This document shows positions 44,020-50,961 of a DNA stretch of 64,000 bases, in pieces (within the stretch, counting starts at the first letter, position 1; each line of letters begins with the position of its first letter). The translations under genes and the position numbers were made by a program. This DNA comes from a virus. The stretch spans positions 1 to 64,000 of IMG/VR virus record IMGVR_UViG_3300009082_000018; one strand, written 5' to 3'. The notes below the pieces were generated by a model, which was not told the origin of the DNA, ran no database searches, and was given only the letters and a program-made list of their open reading frames with translations.

Positions 44020-44619
44020 GTGACAACACCAATCACACCAAAGAAGCCGGTCGTCGGCCGCAACGAGGCAGACCAGCATCCTGAGCTGAATGGGGCCCAC
44101 CTCCTAGTCTCCGTGGGGCTCAAGAAGCGCTGGTCCAAGAAACCAACCTACTGGATCGAGATCTACGGCAAGCACGAAGCTCGGCCTAGTGGTCACCCGC
44201 CCCCTTCAGCGACGAAGATCATCCGCTTCTACGTCTTCCGCCAGTGGTCCTTCATCAAAGGATCCATGTTCGATGAAAACCGTGAGTTGGTGGCGGGAGG
44301 ATTCTTGATCCCGACGTGTTTCACCCAGGTCCGGGCGGCGTTGGAGGTGAGCACTGAGATTGTGCGCAAACAGGTTGCTGACAAGGGCTATGATGTGTGC
44401 GATGTCAACATCCCCGATGAGGTGCAAAAGGCTACGTGGGGGATGCTACTTCTGAGCGAGCTAAACACGCACAAGGACATCTTTTTCAAGATCAGCAACG
44501 ACAAGGGCCAGCAGCGTGCAGAGGAAGCTACAGAGATCAAGATGATGGCCAAGCCACCCGCCAAAAAGGTAGACTTCTGGGACACAGCTCGACAACGTGA
44601 GAAGAAAGCCAAATGGTAG
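44020..44619 (+). CDS. Hypothetical protein upstream of UvsW-like helicase
   Basis: The gene uses a GTG start with AAAGG just before it. The 199-residue protein is soluble, with a beta-rich first half (LLVSVGLKKRWSKKPTYWIEIYGKHEAR) and helical second half ending in a very basic tail (DTARQREKKAKW). It overlaps the helicase gene by 7 bases, so the two are likely translationally coupled and may act together on DNA or RNA. The family is unknown. Confidence 0.55.
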   Translation: MTTPITPKKPVVGRNEADQHPELNGAHLLVSVGLKKRWSKKPTYWIEIYGKHEARPSGHPPPSATKIIRFYVFRQWSFIKGSMFDENRELVAGGFLIPTCFTQVRAALEVSTEIVRKQVADKGYDVCDVNIPDEVQKATWGMLLLSELNTHKDIFFKISNDKGQQRAEEATEIKMMAKPPAKKVDFWDTARQREKKAKW

Positions 44620-46061
44620 CTTATGACAAATCCTGCACCATTGTGATCAACGGTGCAGATGCCTGCATCGAAGGGATCGTCCCCTGGAACACGGTGATCG
44701 ACGCGACCAGCTACTTCTCGCCCGGCTACCAGTTCAGTCCTCGCTTCCGCATGCATCAGTGGGATGGTAGGATCAAGCTCTTCAAGCTGCGGACTCGATC
44801 TTTCCCAGCTGGCCTGACAAAGGATGTCCAGACCGCCCTCTCAGAGATCGGCGTCAAGACACACGTTGACGAGCGGCGAAAGATGCCGGCGCTTCCGCCC
44901 CTCGATGTCAATTGGACGCGAGGACTTGAGCTGGAGGGGGTCAATTTCGCGTACCCGTACGACTACCAGACAGACGTGGCTGAGAAGATGCTCGAGGCCC
45001 AGCGAGGCATCGTGGCCATCGCCACCAACGGGGGCAAGACCGAGATTGCTTGCCTCGTGACCGCTGCCCTGCGCCTTCCCACGCTGTTCCTGGTGCCGGG
45101 CAAGGAATTGCTCCATCAGACGGCCAAACGCTTCACCAAGCGGCTCAGGCTGCCCGAGAGCGACCCCTGTGGGGTAGTTGGGGACGGCATCTGGAAGGAG
45201 GGCTCCTGGGTCACGGTAGCTTCGGTCCCCACCCTCTTCCAGAGCCTGGCCAAGGAACGTGGCAGGAAGCTCCTGGAGCGCTCCCAGCTCGTCTTCGCGG
45301 ATGAATGCCATCATACCGGGGCGGACAGCTGGTATCTCGTCCTGAGGGCCTGCAACGCGTTCTTCCGGTACGGGATGAGCGGCACTCCCCTGAAGCGTAC
45401 AGACGGGGCAGATCTGCGGCTCGTGGGTGTCACAGGTCCACTCATCGCGGAAATTCGCAACAAGGAGCTGATCCAACGGGGCATCTCGAACAAGGTGAAA
45501 ATCGAGATAATCCGCATAGATCAGCCCGACGACATCGACCCAGCAACGCCCTACCAGGACGTGTACCAGATCGGCATCGTCGAAAATCCCTATCGAAACA
45601 GGGCGTTGTGCAAGAAGATCGAGGAGAAGGTCGCCGCCAAGAAGAGCGTCATCGTGCTCGTCAAGGAGATCTTCCACGGTGACAGGTTGGATGAGAACCT
45701 GTGGAAGTACTGTAAATTTGTACCCCACAAGTTCATCAACGGCCAGGAGACCTCCGAGGTCAGACAGCGTGCTCTGGCTGAGTTCGAGAGCGGCGCTCTG
45801 AAGGTGCTGATCGCCACGTCGATCTTGGATGAGGGAGTGGACATCCCCAACATCGACGTGATGGTGCTGGCAGGTGGAGGCAAGTCGTCAATCAAGACGC
45901 TGCAGCGGATCGGTCGAGGTCTCCGCAGAGGAGGATCATCGGACACCCTTGAGGTGGTGGACACAGCCGACTTCACCCACGAGTACCTCCTGAAGCACAG
46001 TCTGCAGCGCCTCGAGGACTATAAGGCCGAAGACTGCTTCGAGATCATCGTTGCGAGGTAA
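44613..46061 (+). CDS. uvsW: UvsW-like superfamily 2 DNA/RNA helicase
   Basis: The 482-residue protein carries SF2 motifs in order: Walker A-type ATNGGKTE (residues 137-144), DECHH (230-234), SGTPLKR (about 256-262), ATSILDEGVDIP (401-412) and QRIGRGLRR (431-439). The N-terminal 100 residues contain the small DNA-binding domain seen in T4 UvsW (FSPGYQFSPRFRMHQWDGRIKLF). Its length is close to T4 UvsW. UvsW remodels forked or R-loop DNA and helps switch from origin- to recombination-dependent replication. The gene symbol is by resemblance to T4. Confidence 0.85.
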   Translation: MVAYDKSCTIVINGADACIEGIVPWNTVIDATSYFSPGYQFSPRFRMHQWDGRIKLFKLRTRSFPAGLTKDVQTALSEIGVKTHVDERRKMPALPPLDVNWTRGLELEGVNFAYPYDYQTDVAEKMLEAQRGIVAIATNGGKTEIACLVTAALRLPTLFLVPGKELLHQTAKRFTKRLRLPESDPCGVVGDGIWKEGSWVTVASVPTLFQSLAKERGRKLLERSQLVFADECHHTGADSWYLVLRACNAFFRYGMSGTPLKRTDGADLRLVGVTGPLIAEIRNKELIQRGISNKVKIEIIRIDQPDDIDPATPYQDVYQIGIVENPYRNRALCKKIEEKVAAKKSVIVLVKEIFHGDRLDENLWKYCKFVPHKFINGQETSEVRQRALAEFESGALKVLIATSILDEGVDIPNIDVMVLAGGGKSSIKTLQRIGRGLRRGGSSDTLEVVDTADFTHEYLLKHSLQRLEDYKAEDCFEIIVAR

Positions 46062-46068
46062 GTCTTTC

Positions 46069-46353
46069 ATGGCTACTACGTGGAAGGGGAGTCGTCCACA
46101 AGACTTCACAATCACCATGAGTGGGCCACACCAGTTTCAACCTGGGATGCTCATCAATATCGACACTGGTGACGGCAAAAAGAAGCAATGTATGATCACA
46201 GAGATCGTCGATAGGCACACGTTGCAGCTCGCAGAGCTAACAGCGCAAGAGCAGTCCTTTGGATCACCTGTGGTGTATGGGATGATCAGGCCAGAGAAGG
46301 AACGTACGGACATCGTCAGGCGTGAGGATGCGCCCTACAAGGACATCGAGTGA
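46069..46353 (+). CDS. Small beta-barrel-like hypothetical protein
   Basis: The ATG at 46069 is taken as start, with GAGG upstream; an in-frame TTG at 46051 is less likely. The 94-residue protein (FTITMSGPHQFQPGMLINIDTGDGKKKQCMITEIVDRHTLQLAEL) has the look of a small SH3- or OB-like barrel with a charged tail. It follows the helicase closely. No family is recognised. Confidence 0.5.
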   Translation: MATTWKGSRPQDFTITMSGPHQFQPGMLINIDTGDGKKKQCMITEIVDRHTLQLAELTAQEQSFGSPVVYGMIRPEKERTDIVRREDAPYKDIE

Positions 46354-46623
46354 TCAAGCAGCCTTCGGATAGGCCTCGTCGATCAAGTCCGCCACAGGGG
46401 CGTCCCGGTCGTGGTCTCCGAAGAACCGCTGATCTGGCGCACGCTCTACCAGCTGGGCTGAGTGTACCGCTCCCGTTGGTACTACAGGTACTGGGACGGA
46501 AGCGCATACGACAGCGTTGGAACACACCAGACATAGTCTGGCGTGTGCTAGGCCGTACAGGCCTGGCAGGGCTGGGTGAGCTGGGGCCCCGCATCTGTCG
46601 CAACGAAGGTACATGGTCTCCAC
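46354..46623 (-). CDS. Possible minus-strand zinc-ribbon protein
   Basis: The 328 bases between 46353 and 46682 hold no convincing plus-strand gene. On the minus strand a frame starting at GTG 46623 (or ATG 46614) codes for CDRCG near residue 8 and CLVC near residue 31, a zinc-ribbon pattern; GTGGAGACC upstream of the ATG could serve as ribosome binding site. It would end exactly at the stop of the plus-strand gene. A lone minus-strand gene in this long plus-strand block would be unusual, so this remains tentative. Confidence 0.4.
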   Translation of the reverse strand: METMYLRCDRCGAPAHPALPGLYGLAHARLCLVCSNAVVCASVPVPVVPTGAVHSAQLVERAPDQRFFGDHDRDAPVADLIDEAYPKAA

Positions 46624-46681
46624 TCAGTAAGCATCGATCCAAGTTGTGGTCGATTGAGATCAAAAGTCAAGAGGTTTTTTC

Positions 46682-46918
46682 ATGGATACCGTGATCCACA
46701 TCAGCCCTGTTGGTTGGTGGGTCTCCTATAAGAAGGACCAATGGACCGGTCCCTTCAAGGATGAGAACGAGGCCCACGAAGCGGCCAAGGTGATTGTGCC
46801 GATGATCTATCCGGAGTACCAGCTACTACGGGTCATGCCGTGGGAACGGAAGACCTGTCCCAACGTCTACAACGAATTGTTGACGAAGAAGAATAGGAGA
46901 TCGAAATGCCAGGACTGA
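46682..46918 (+). CDS. Small hypothetical protein before endolysin
   Basis: The 78-residue protein (VIHISPVGWWVSYKKDQWTGPFKDENEAHEAAKVIVPMIYP) looks like a DUF2188-type small fold, with W..Y and a helix of EAxxxAK type. AAGAGG stands about eight bases before the ATG. It overlaps the endolysin start by 13 bases, so it is part of the same unit. The function is unknown. Confidence 0.6.
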   Translation: MDTVIHISPVGWWVSYKKDQWTGPFKDENEAHEAAKVIVPMIYPEYQLLRVMPWERKTCPNVYNELLTKKNRRSKCQD

Positions 46919-47691
46919 TCATCAATGGCAAAGAAGAACTGGTTGATGGACTCACCATCATCAACTACAAGGACGAGCCCAAGCTCAAGCTCAAGGCGGG
47001 CGAAGACATGCGGGCGCGCAAGACCCGCTGGATTCGTTCGATCGTCCTGCACAACACCAAGAACATCCAAACCAAGGTCAAGGCTGGCTTTGGTCCCTCC
47101 ACCAATCTCGGCAAGCGCATCGCCGATCTTTGGGCCACGAGCAGCAAAAACGCTGGTGCTCACCTGTCCGTGGACTGGGACGGGACGGTCTACTGCCACG
47201 CAGATCTACTTCAGGATGCGACCTACCACGCAAGTTCGATGAATGAGGTCTCGATCGGAATCGAGATCTACGAGGATGGGAAGGGCGTGGTGTACGAGGG
47301 CCAGCTCGACGTCGTGGTCAAACTCGTGGTCTGGCTCTGCCGGCGCTTTGGTATCCAGATGCAGATGCCGATCGCCATGGACAACTCCGAGATCTCTCGG
47401 ATCAAGCGTGGCGGCGAAGACTGTGTAGGGGTGTTCGGTCACTGCCACCAGAACCACAAGGACAAGGCCCACGACCCTGGCATCGACATCTTCAAGCGCC
47501 TGAAAGCCGATGCTGGGTTCAAGGAGTTCGACTTCGCTCATCAGGGCATGCCTGATGACATCAAGTACTGGATGATCACCCAGAAGGCACTCGATCTCGT
47601 AATCGACGGTGTGCCTGGCCCCAAGACCTGCGACGCACTCCAGGCTCGTGGGTTTGCCAACGGTCTCTACGACTGGAAGACGACACTGTGA
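46906..47691 (+). CDS. Endolysin: N-acetylmuramoyl-L-alanine amidase with C-terminal binding domain
   Basis: The 261-residue protein is an Amidase_2-type (PGRP-like) lysin that cuts the amide bond between muramic acid and L-alanine. The zinc ligands are likely His49 (IVLHNT), a His in GHCHQNHKDKAHDPG (His179 or His181) and Asp190; the segment AHLSVDWDGTVYCHADL (85-101) and the SIGIEIY strand complete the fold. Residues about 210-261 (ALDLVIDGVPGPKTCDALQARGF) form a peptidoglycan-binding helical domain. There is no signal peptide, so release depends on a holin. GGAG stands before the ATG. Confidence 0.9.
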   Translation: MPGLIINGKEELVDGLTIINYKDEPKLKLKAGEDMRARKTRWIRSIVLHNTKNIQTKVKAGFGPSTNLGKRIADLWATSSKNAGAHLSVDWDGTVYCHADLLQDATYHASSMNEVSIGIEIYEDGKGVVYEGQLDVVVKLVVWLCRRFGIQMQMPIAMDNSEISRIKRGGEDCVGVFGHCHQNHKDKAHDPGIDIFKRLKADAGFKEFDFAHQGMPDDIKYWMITQKALDLVIDGVPGPKTCDALQARGFANGLYDWKTTL

Positions 47692-47948
47692 TCTTGAAAT
47701 TCAACAATAGCCAACAAGCCAGGTTGTTGGCAGAGCTGACAGGTGATCTGGTTCAAATCGAAGAGGCCGAGATCAAACACCCAACACTTGACCACATGTG
47801 CATGTTGGTTGGCAGTGTGAGAGATGGTGGTCGTACCAAGCTCTGGTTGCGGTTGGAGGAGGTTTCTGAACTGACTTCTGCTGTTGATCCTATTCGTAGA
47901 CCGCCGATTAGAATGAAAAAGAAACCACCACCCATGAGGCAAAAATGA
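47688..47948 (+). CDS. Small hypothetical protein, coupled to endolysin
   Basis: The gene starts at a GTG that overlaps the endolysin stop (GTGA). The 86-residue protein has a folded first part (LLAELTGDLVQIEEAEIKHPTLDHMCMLVGSVRDGGRTKLWLRLEEV) and a basic Pro/Lys-rich tail (PIRMKKKPPPMRQK). No family is recognised. Coupling to the endolysin may reflect operon packing only. Confidence 0.5.
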   Translation: MILKFNNSQQARLLAELTGDLVQIEEAEIKHPTLDHMCMLVGSVRDGGRTKLWLRLEEVSELTSAVDPIRRPPIRMKKKPPPMRQK

Positions 47949-47979
47949 GAACCGTGATCATTTTGAAGGCACCAAAGCC

Positions 47980-48132
47980 GTGAAGTGTAGCAGAAGAGAA
48001 GATCGTCGTCGTCTTCGAGGTGGCTCGCAACTGACGCGTAAGAAGCGTCGACGAAATCGTATGCTGCGTCTGGTTCTCACTAGACGAAATCGCAGGGTAC
48101 AGCGACAACAACTGGCCCAAGAGGAATTATGA
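47980..48132 (+). CDS. Small arginine-rich protein (50 residues)
   Basis: Starting at the GTG at 47980, the frame codes for 50 residues with 17 Arg and 3 Lys, including KKRRRNRM and LTRRNRRVQR. Its stop overlaps the start of the methyltransferase gene as ATGA, and GAAGG lies upstream. The extreme charge suggests nucleic acid binding (DNA condensation, RNA binding or antitermination). It is below the usual gene-calling size, so it may be missing from annotations of relatives. The start codon is uncertain. Confidence 0.55.
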   Translation: MKCSRREDRRRLRGGSQLTRKKRRRNRMLRLVLTRRNRRVQRQQLAQEEL

Positions 48133-48896
48133 TCAAGCAACCTCCCCCTGTTCGACCTCCGGTGAAAGGCTGGAAACAGGCGCCTGGCGGCAAGATTTTC
48201 ACCGGGGACTGCATCGACATGCTCAAAGAGCTGAGTTCAGAGTCTGTTGATCTGTCAATCTTCGATCCCGCCTACGAAAGCCTGGAGAAGCATCGAGCTG
48301 TCGGATCGAAGACCAGGCTCAAGCACTCCAAGGCCTCCAGCAACGATTGGTTCACGACCTTCCCCAACGCCCGATACGGGGAGCTGTTCCAGCAGCTCTT
48401 CCGAGTGATGAAGCCAGGGACTCACATCTACATGTTCTGCGACGAGGAGACTCGCGACGTGGTGACCTGTGGCTGGTCTCCTCAATCTCCGAATGTCAAC
48501 CTCGGTTTCTCACCCATCCTGGCCGCCGGCTTCAAGTACTGGAAGGCTCTCATCTGGGACAAGATGATCGCCGGCATGGGCTATCATTATCGAGCCCAGC
48601 ACGAATTCATCGTTATGGCTGAGAAGATCGTGAGAGTGAACAAGCACCGGCAGCTAAACGATCTAGGACCAGGTGACGTCCTCCAGCATCGTCGCCTCAA
48701 GGGACCGGATTACTACCCGACGGAGAAGCCTCGAGAGTTGATCGAGCTGTTGGTGAAGCAGTCGTCGAATACAGGTGACACGGTGCTTGATATGTTCGCT
48801 GGTTCTGGTGTGGTGGGTCAGGTCTGCCAGGACATCGATCGTCGTTTCATCCTGGGTGACATCGACACCAAAGAGATTCGCCTGAGACTCGTATGA
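48129..48896 (+). CDS. DNA N4/N6 methyltransferase, beta class
   Basis: The 255-residue protein has the catalytic motif as DPAY (residues 46-49; the usual form is DPPY) near the N-terminus and the S-adenosylmethionine motif DMFAGSG (221-227) near the C-terminus. That order, catalytic before cofactor motif, defines the beta class of amino-methyltransferases (adenine N6 or cytosine N4). The short target-recognition region lies between them. Without a partner nuclease it is probably an orphan enzyme that protects phage DNA. It is coupled to both neighbours by ATGA overlaps. Confidence 0.85.
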   Translation: MIKQPPPVRPPVKGWKQAPGGKIFTGDCIDMLKELSSESVDLSIFDPAYESLEKHRAVGSKTRLKHSKASSNDWFTTFPNARYGELFQQLFRVMKPGTHIYMFCDEETRDVVTCGWSPQSPNVNLGFSPILAAGFKYWKALIWDKMIAGMGYHYRAQHEFIVMAEKIVRVNKHRQLNDLGPGDVLQHRRLKGPDYYPTEKPRELIELLVKQSSNTGDTVLDMFAGSGVVGQVCQDIDRRFILGDIDTKEIRLRLV

Positions 48897-49366
48897 CCAC
48901 GCTCAAGATCACCTTTGATCCCGATACCAAGTTCTGCCAGCTTCGCTTCGGCTACAATAAGCGATTTGCTGAATTCATGAAAAGTGGGATCACTCCTCTT
49001 TCTTATCGGCGCTGGGTGGCAGACAAGAAGTACTGGGAGGTCCACGTCTCGAAGCTGGCTCGTGTGGTCGTGGTGGCCCGTCGCTACTTCGGTCATGTCG
49101 ATTACTCAGAGCTGCCAGGTGGCCTACAGATCGAGCTGGCCATCAGGATGAGTGCCTTCGATGACGTGGAGGCACCGCCCAAGAGGACGGCTTCTACACC
49201 GCACGATGTGCTCTACCTGCTACCCACTGCGCCAATCGAGGTGGTCAAGGCAGCCTATCGAGCCCTGGCTCTTATTCATCACCCAGATCGGGGCGGTGAC
49301 GAGGAAATCCTGAAGGAGATCAACTCTGCTTACGAAACCATCACTGAGGCGAAAAAAGAGGGTTGA
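48893..49366 (+). CDS. J-domain (DnaJ-like) protein with N-terminal HARP-like part
   Basis: The 157-residue protein ends with a J-domain (about residues 103-155): DVLYLLPTAPIEVVKAAYRALALIHHPDRGGDEE with the essential HPD at 130-132. J-domains stimulate Hsp70 ATPases. The first 75 residues (LRFGYNKRFAEFMKSGITPLSYRRWVADKKYWEVHVS) resemble the HARP-type motif found beside SF2 helicases (pattern F...FK......R.W...KYW.V). This pairing may direct host DnaK to a phage nucleic-acid complex. It is the last protein gene before the tRNA array. Confidence 0.75.
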   Translation: MTTLKITFDPDTKFCQLRFGYNKRFAEFMKSGITPLSYRRWVADKKYWEVHVSKLARVVVVARRYFGHVDYSELPGGLQIELAIRMSAFDDVEAPPKRTASTPHDVLYLLPTAPIEVVKAAYRALALIHHPDRGGDEEILKEINSAYETITEAKKEG

Positions 49367-49392
49367 CAAACGACCCGACCTAGTTCAAGGAT
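49363..49392 (+). promoter_or_regulatory. Weak promoter candidate for the tRNA leader
   Basis: A perfect TTGACA at 49363-49368 overlaps the stop of the J-domain gene; 18 bases on is AAGGAT, a poor match to TATAAT. Transcription of the array could start here or run in from upstream genes. Low confidence. Confidence 0.25.
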
Positions 49393-49415
49393 GAAGAATG
49401 ATGTTCCAAGCCGCA

Positions 49416-49611
49416 AAACGAACAAAGTCGAGCGCCCGGAGTTGGCGCGGGACGTGTTCGTTTAGCGTGCGCCCAGATCATAGCTCGAGGGAATTGGGTA
49501 CCCTGCAGTCTTACCCGAATACCCTCGAGCCCATTGGAGCGCCAGGCGGCTAGGACTCGAGGAAACATAGGACTCGAGAGGCCGCCTGGGAAACCAAGCG
49601 GCCTTTTTTTT
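49416..49611 (+). ncRNA. Structured leader with alternative hairpins before the tRNA array
   Basis: The 250 bases between the J-domain gene and the first tRNA hold three strong hairpins: AAACGAAC (49416-49423) with GTTCGTTT (49456-49463); CTCGAGGG (49484-49491) with CCCTCGAG (49522-49529), with an inner GGGTA/TACCC; and CCAGGCGGC (49542-49550) with GCCGCCTGG (49581-49589). The right arm of the third overlaps the left arm of a terminator hairpin, so the two exclude each other, as in attenuators and riboswitches. CTCGAG occurs four times. No known riboswitch family is recognised. Confidence 0.6.
49580..49611 (+). terminator. Rho-independent terminator in the tRNA leader
   Basis: GGCCGC (49580-49585) pairs with GCGGCC (49598-49603) and is followed directly by T8 (49604-49611). 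The first tRNA starts six bases later, so read-through here would control the whole array. Confidence 0.8.
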
Positions 49612-49616
49612 GTTCT

Positions 49617-49688
49617 GGGTGGTTCGTCCAACTGGAAGGGCCCCGGGCCGTAACCCCGGCTATCTAGGTTCGACTCCTAGACCACCCA
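49617..49688 (+). tRNA. tRNA-Tyr(GTA), C33
   Basis: The acceptor stem GGGTGGT/ACCACCC and T-arm CTAGG/CCTAG are perfect. The anticodon loop is CCGTAAC, giving GTA with C instead of T at position 33. The discriminator is A. No CCA is encoded. It is the first gene of the array, six bases after the terminator. Confidence 0.88.
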
Positions 49689-49755
49689 TTGGAGATCGAC
49701 TATGTGCTTGCAGGAATTCATGCACCGCTTGAAACAGAGGCTTGAGTCAGATCAA

Positions 49756-49828
49756 GCCTCCGTGGTGCAGCGGCTAGCACACATGGCTTTTACCCATCGA
49801 GACGCAGGTTCGAGTCCTGCCGGGGGCA
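49756..49828 (+). tRNA. tRNA-Lys(TTT)
   Basis: Acceptor GCCTCCG/CGGGGGC, T-arm GCAGG/CCTGC, loop CTTTTAC. A 9-bp hairpin (GAGGCTTGA/TCAAGCCTC) upstream overlaps the 5' acceptor strand and may affect processing. Confidence 0.9.
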
Positions 49829-49840
49829 CTGAAGGAAGTC

Positions 49841-49912
49841 GGGCTCGAAGTGTTATGGTTGCACAGCGGACTCTTAATCCGACAAGTGAGGGTTCAACTC
49901 CCTCCGGGCCCA
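49841..49912 (+). tRNA. tRNA-Lys(CTT)
   Basis: Acceptor GGGCTCG/CGGGCCC, T-arm GAGGG/CCCTC, loop CTCTTAA. Discriminator A, no encoded CCA. Together with Lys(TTT) it covers both Lys codons. Confidence 0.88.
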
Positions 49913-49923
49913 TTGAGAATTGA

Positions 49924-49995
49924 TCCGGGTTAGCCTAGCGGCAAAGGCAGCGCGCTCTGACCGCGCCATCGAAGGTTCGAGTCCTTCACCCGGAA
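49924..49995 (+). tRNA. tRNA-Gln(CTG)
   Basis: Acceptor TCCGGGT/ACCCGGA, T-arm GAAGG/CCTTC, anticodon stem GCGCG/CGCGC with loop CTCTGAC. Discriminator A. Confidence 0.92.
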
Positions 49996-50041
49996 CTGCG
50001 CAACTGGCCCTTGACAATTGAATAGCTGGTCGTGGTCGTTT

Positions 50042-50116
50042 GGTGAGGTCGTCCAATCGGTAGGACACCAGACTGAAAATCTGGGAACGACGGTTCGACT
50101 CCGTCCCTTGCCACCA
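50042..50116 (+). tRNA. tRNA-Phe(GAA), CCA encoded
   Basis: Acceptor GGTGAGG/CCTTGCC (two G-T pairs), T-arm GACGG/CCGTC, loop CTGAAAA. The 3' end ACCA is encoded, one of only four such genes in the array. A TTGACA at 50011 lies upstream without a good -10. Confidence 0.92.
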
Positions 50117-50119
50117 CTT

Positions 50120-50190
50120 GGGCCTGTAGCTTGAAGGTCGAGCCACCGGCTCATAACCGGTTGGTGAGTGTTCGATTCACTCCGGGCCTA
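50120..50190 (+). tRNA. tRNA-Met(CAT), elongator-like
   Basis: Acceptor GGGCCTG/CGGGCCT with G-T at 1-72, T-arm GAGTG/CACTC, anticodon stem ACCGG/CCGGT with loop CTCATAA. The D-stem begins GC (Y11-R24 type), so it is elongator Met or, less likely, Ile-CAT rather than initiator. Confidence 0.85.
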
Positions 50191-50194
50191 TTGA

Positions 50195-50265
50195 TCGGGT
50201 GTCGTCTAACGGTAGGGCCGTGGACTTTGGATCCATGAATAGAGGTTCGACTCCTCTCACCCGAA
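50195..50265 (+). tRNA. tRNA-Gln(TTG)
   Basis: Acceptor TCGGGTG/CACCCGA, T-arm AGAGG/CCTCT, loop CTTTGGA. Discriminator A. Confidence 0.9.
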
Positions 50266-50267
50266 AA

Positions 50268-50340
50268 CGGGGAGTAGGGCATTGGATGACCCGCTTGCTT
50301 TGGGAGCAAGAATAAGCTGGTTCGATTCCAGTCTCCCCGA
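50268..50340 (+). tRNA. tRNA-Pro(TGG)
   Basis: Acceptor CGGGGAG/CTCCCCG, T-arm GCTGG/CCAGT, anticodon stem CTTGC/GCAAG with loop TTTGGGA. It is nearly identical in its arms to tRNA-Pro(GGG) at 53337, suggesting they arose by duplication. Confidence 0.92.
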
Positions 50341-50351
50341 CTGATCTTCAT

Positions 50352-50426
50352 TCCAGAGTAGCTCAAAGGTGGAGCGGCGCCCTGTTAAGGCGATGGCTGG
50401 GGGTTCGAGTCCCTCCTCTGGAGCCA
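50352..50426 (+). tRNA. tRNA-Asn(GTT), CCA encoded
   Basis: Acceptor TCCAGAG/CTCTGGA, T-arm GGGGG/CCCTC, loop CTGTTAA. Discriminator G followed by encoded CCA. Confidence 0.92.
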
Positions 50427-50438
50427 GTAAAGTTGATC

Positions 50439-50510
50439 CGCCTCGTGGCTCAGTGGTCCGAGCAGTCGGCCGATAACCGACAGGCGAGAGTTCGATTCTC
50501 TCCGAGGCGA
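50439..50510 (+). tRNA. tRNA-Ile(GAT), C33
   Basis: Acceptor CGCCTCG/CGAGGCG, T-arm GAGAG/CTCTC, anticodon stem GTCGG/CCGAC with loop CCGATAA, so position 33 is C. Discriminator A. Confidence 0.88.
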
Positions 50511-50522
50511 AAAGAAGATCAT

Positions 50523-50595
50523 GGCGGACGAAGCCAAACGGTGCGGCGCCTGACTGTGGATCAGGTTCTAGGGGGTTCGACTCCCCTCGTTCGCC
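50523..50595 (+). tRNA. tRNA-His(GTG)
   Basis: Acceptor GCGGACG/CGTTCGC preceded by the His-specific extra G (50523) opposite discriminator C, loop CTGTGGA. Both His identity features are present. Confidence 0.92.
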
Positions 50596-50612
50596 CTCGC
50601 ACATGTTATGCT

Positions 50613-50674
50613 CCTGCGCAGGTCTACCAGAGCGGGCCAGATCGCCCTTGAATGGGCGTGGAGGGCGGCGCAGG
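50613..50674 (+). ncRNA. Structured RNA in the gap between tRNA-His and tRNA-Ala(CGC)
   Basis: The 101-base gap holds CCTGCGC (50613-50619) pairing with GCGCAGG (50668-50674) around an inner hairpin CGCCC (50643-50647)/GGGCG (50654-50658). No T-loop or D-loop words are present, so it is not a tRNA. Function unknown; it would be released when the flanking tRNAs are processed. Confidence 0.4.
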
Positions 50675-50696
50675 CGGGCCAGGGCGGGGAGCGCTT

Positions 50697-50768
50697 GGGG
50701 ACGTAGTGATAGCGGGAGCACACGGCGTTCGCAACGCTGAAGTGAGGGTTCGACTCCCTCCGTCTCCA
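50697..50768 (+). tRNA. tRNA-Ala(CGC)
   Basis: Acceptor GGGGACG/CGTCTCC (one G-T), T-arm GAGGG/CCCTC, anticodon stem CGGCG/CGCTG with loop TTCGCAA. Confidence 0.88.
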
Positions 50769-50774
50769 CTCTCT

Positions 50775-50845
50775 GGGCTCATAGTGAAATGGGATCACGC
50801 AGCCTCGGCAAGGCTGAATCCCGGGTTCAACTCCCGGTGGGTCCA
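50775..50845 (+). tRNA. tRNA-Ala(GGC), C33
   Basis: Acceptor GGGCTCA/TGGGTCC, T-arm CCGGG/CCCGG, anticodon stem CAGCC/GGCTG with loop TCGGCAA, so position 33 is C. Discriminator A. Confidence 0.86.
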
Positions 50846-50850
50846 CTCTT

Positions 50851-50933
50851 GGAGGGTACTGAGGAATGGTCCTCAACATGGTCCGAACCCATGGGCGGCC
50901 GAAAGACCGGGCGTTCGATTCGTCTACCCTCCG
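50851..50933 (+). tRNA. tRNA-Ser(CGA), C33
   Basis: Acceptor GGAGGGT/ACCCTCC with discriminator G, a long variable arm (CGGCC/GACCG type), anticodon stem CATGG/CCATG with loop TCCGAAC (C33). Confidence 0.87.
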
Positions 50934-50961
50934 CTGATTGTTGATCTGAAAATTGTACCAT

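Noticed and set aside
44841-45728. 295-codon minus-strand frame opposite the UvsW-like helicase
   Set aside because: The helicase has all SF2 motifs in order; the antisense frame has none and is explained by codon bias.
50011-50041. Promoter before tRNA-Phe
   Set aside because: TTGACA is present, but no acceptable -10 hexamer lies 15-19 bases downstream.
49380-50595. CRISPR-like array from repeated GGTTCGA words
   Set aside because: Repeats are tRNA T-arms with full cloverleaf structures around them; spacing is that of tRNA genes and not of a CRISPR array.
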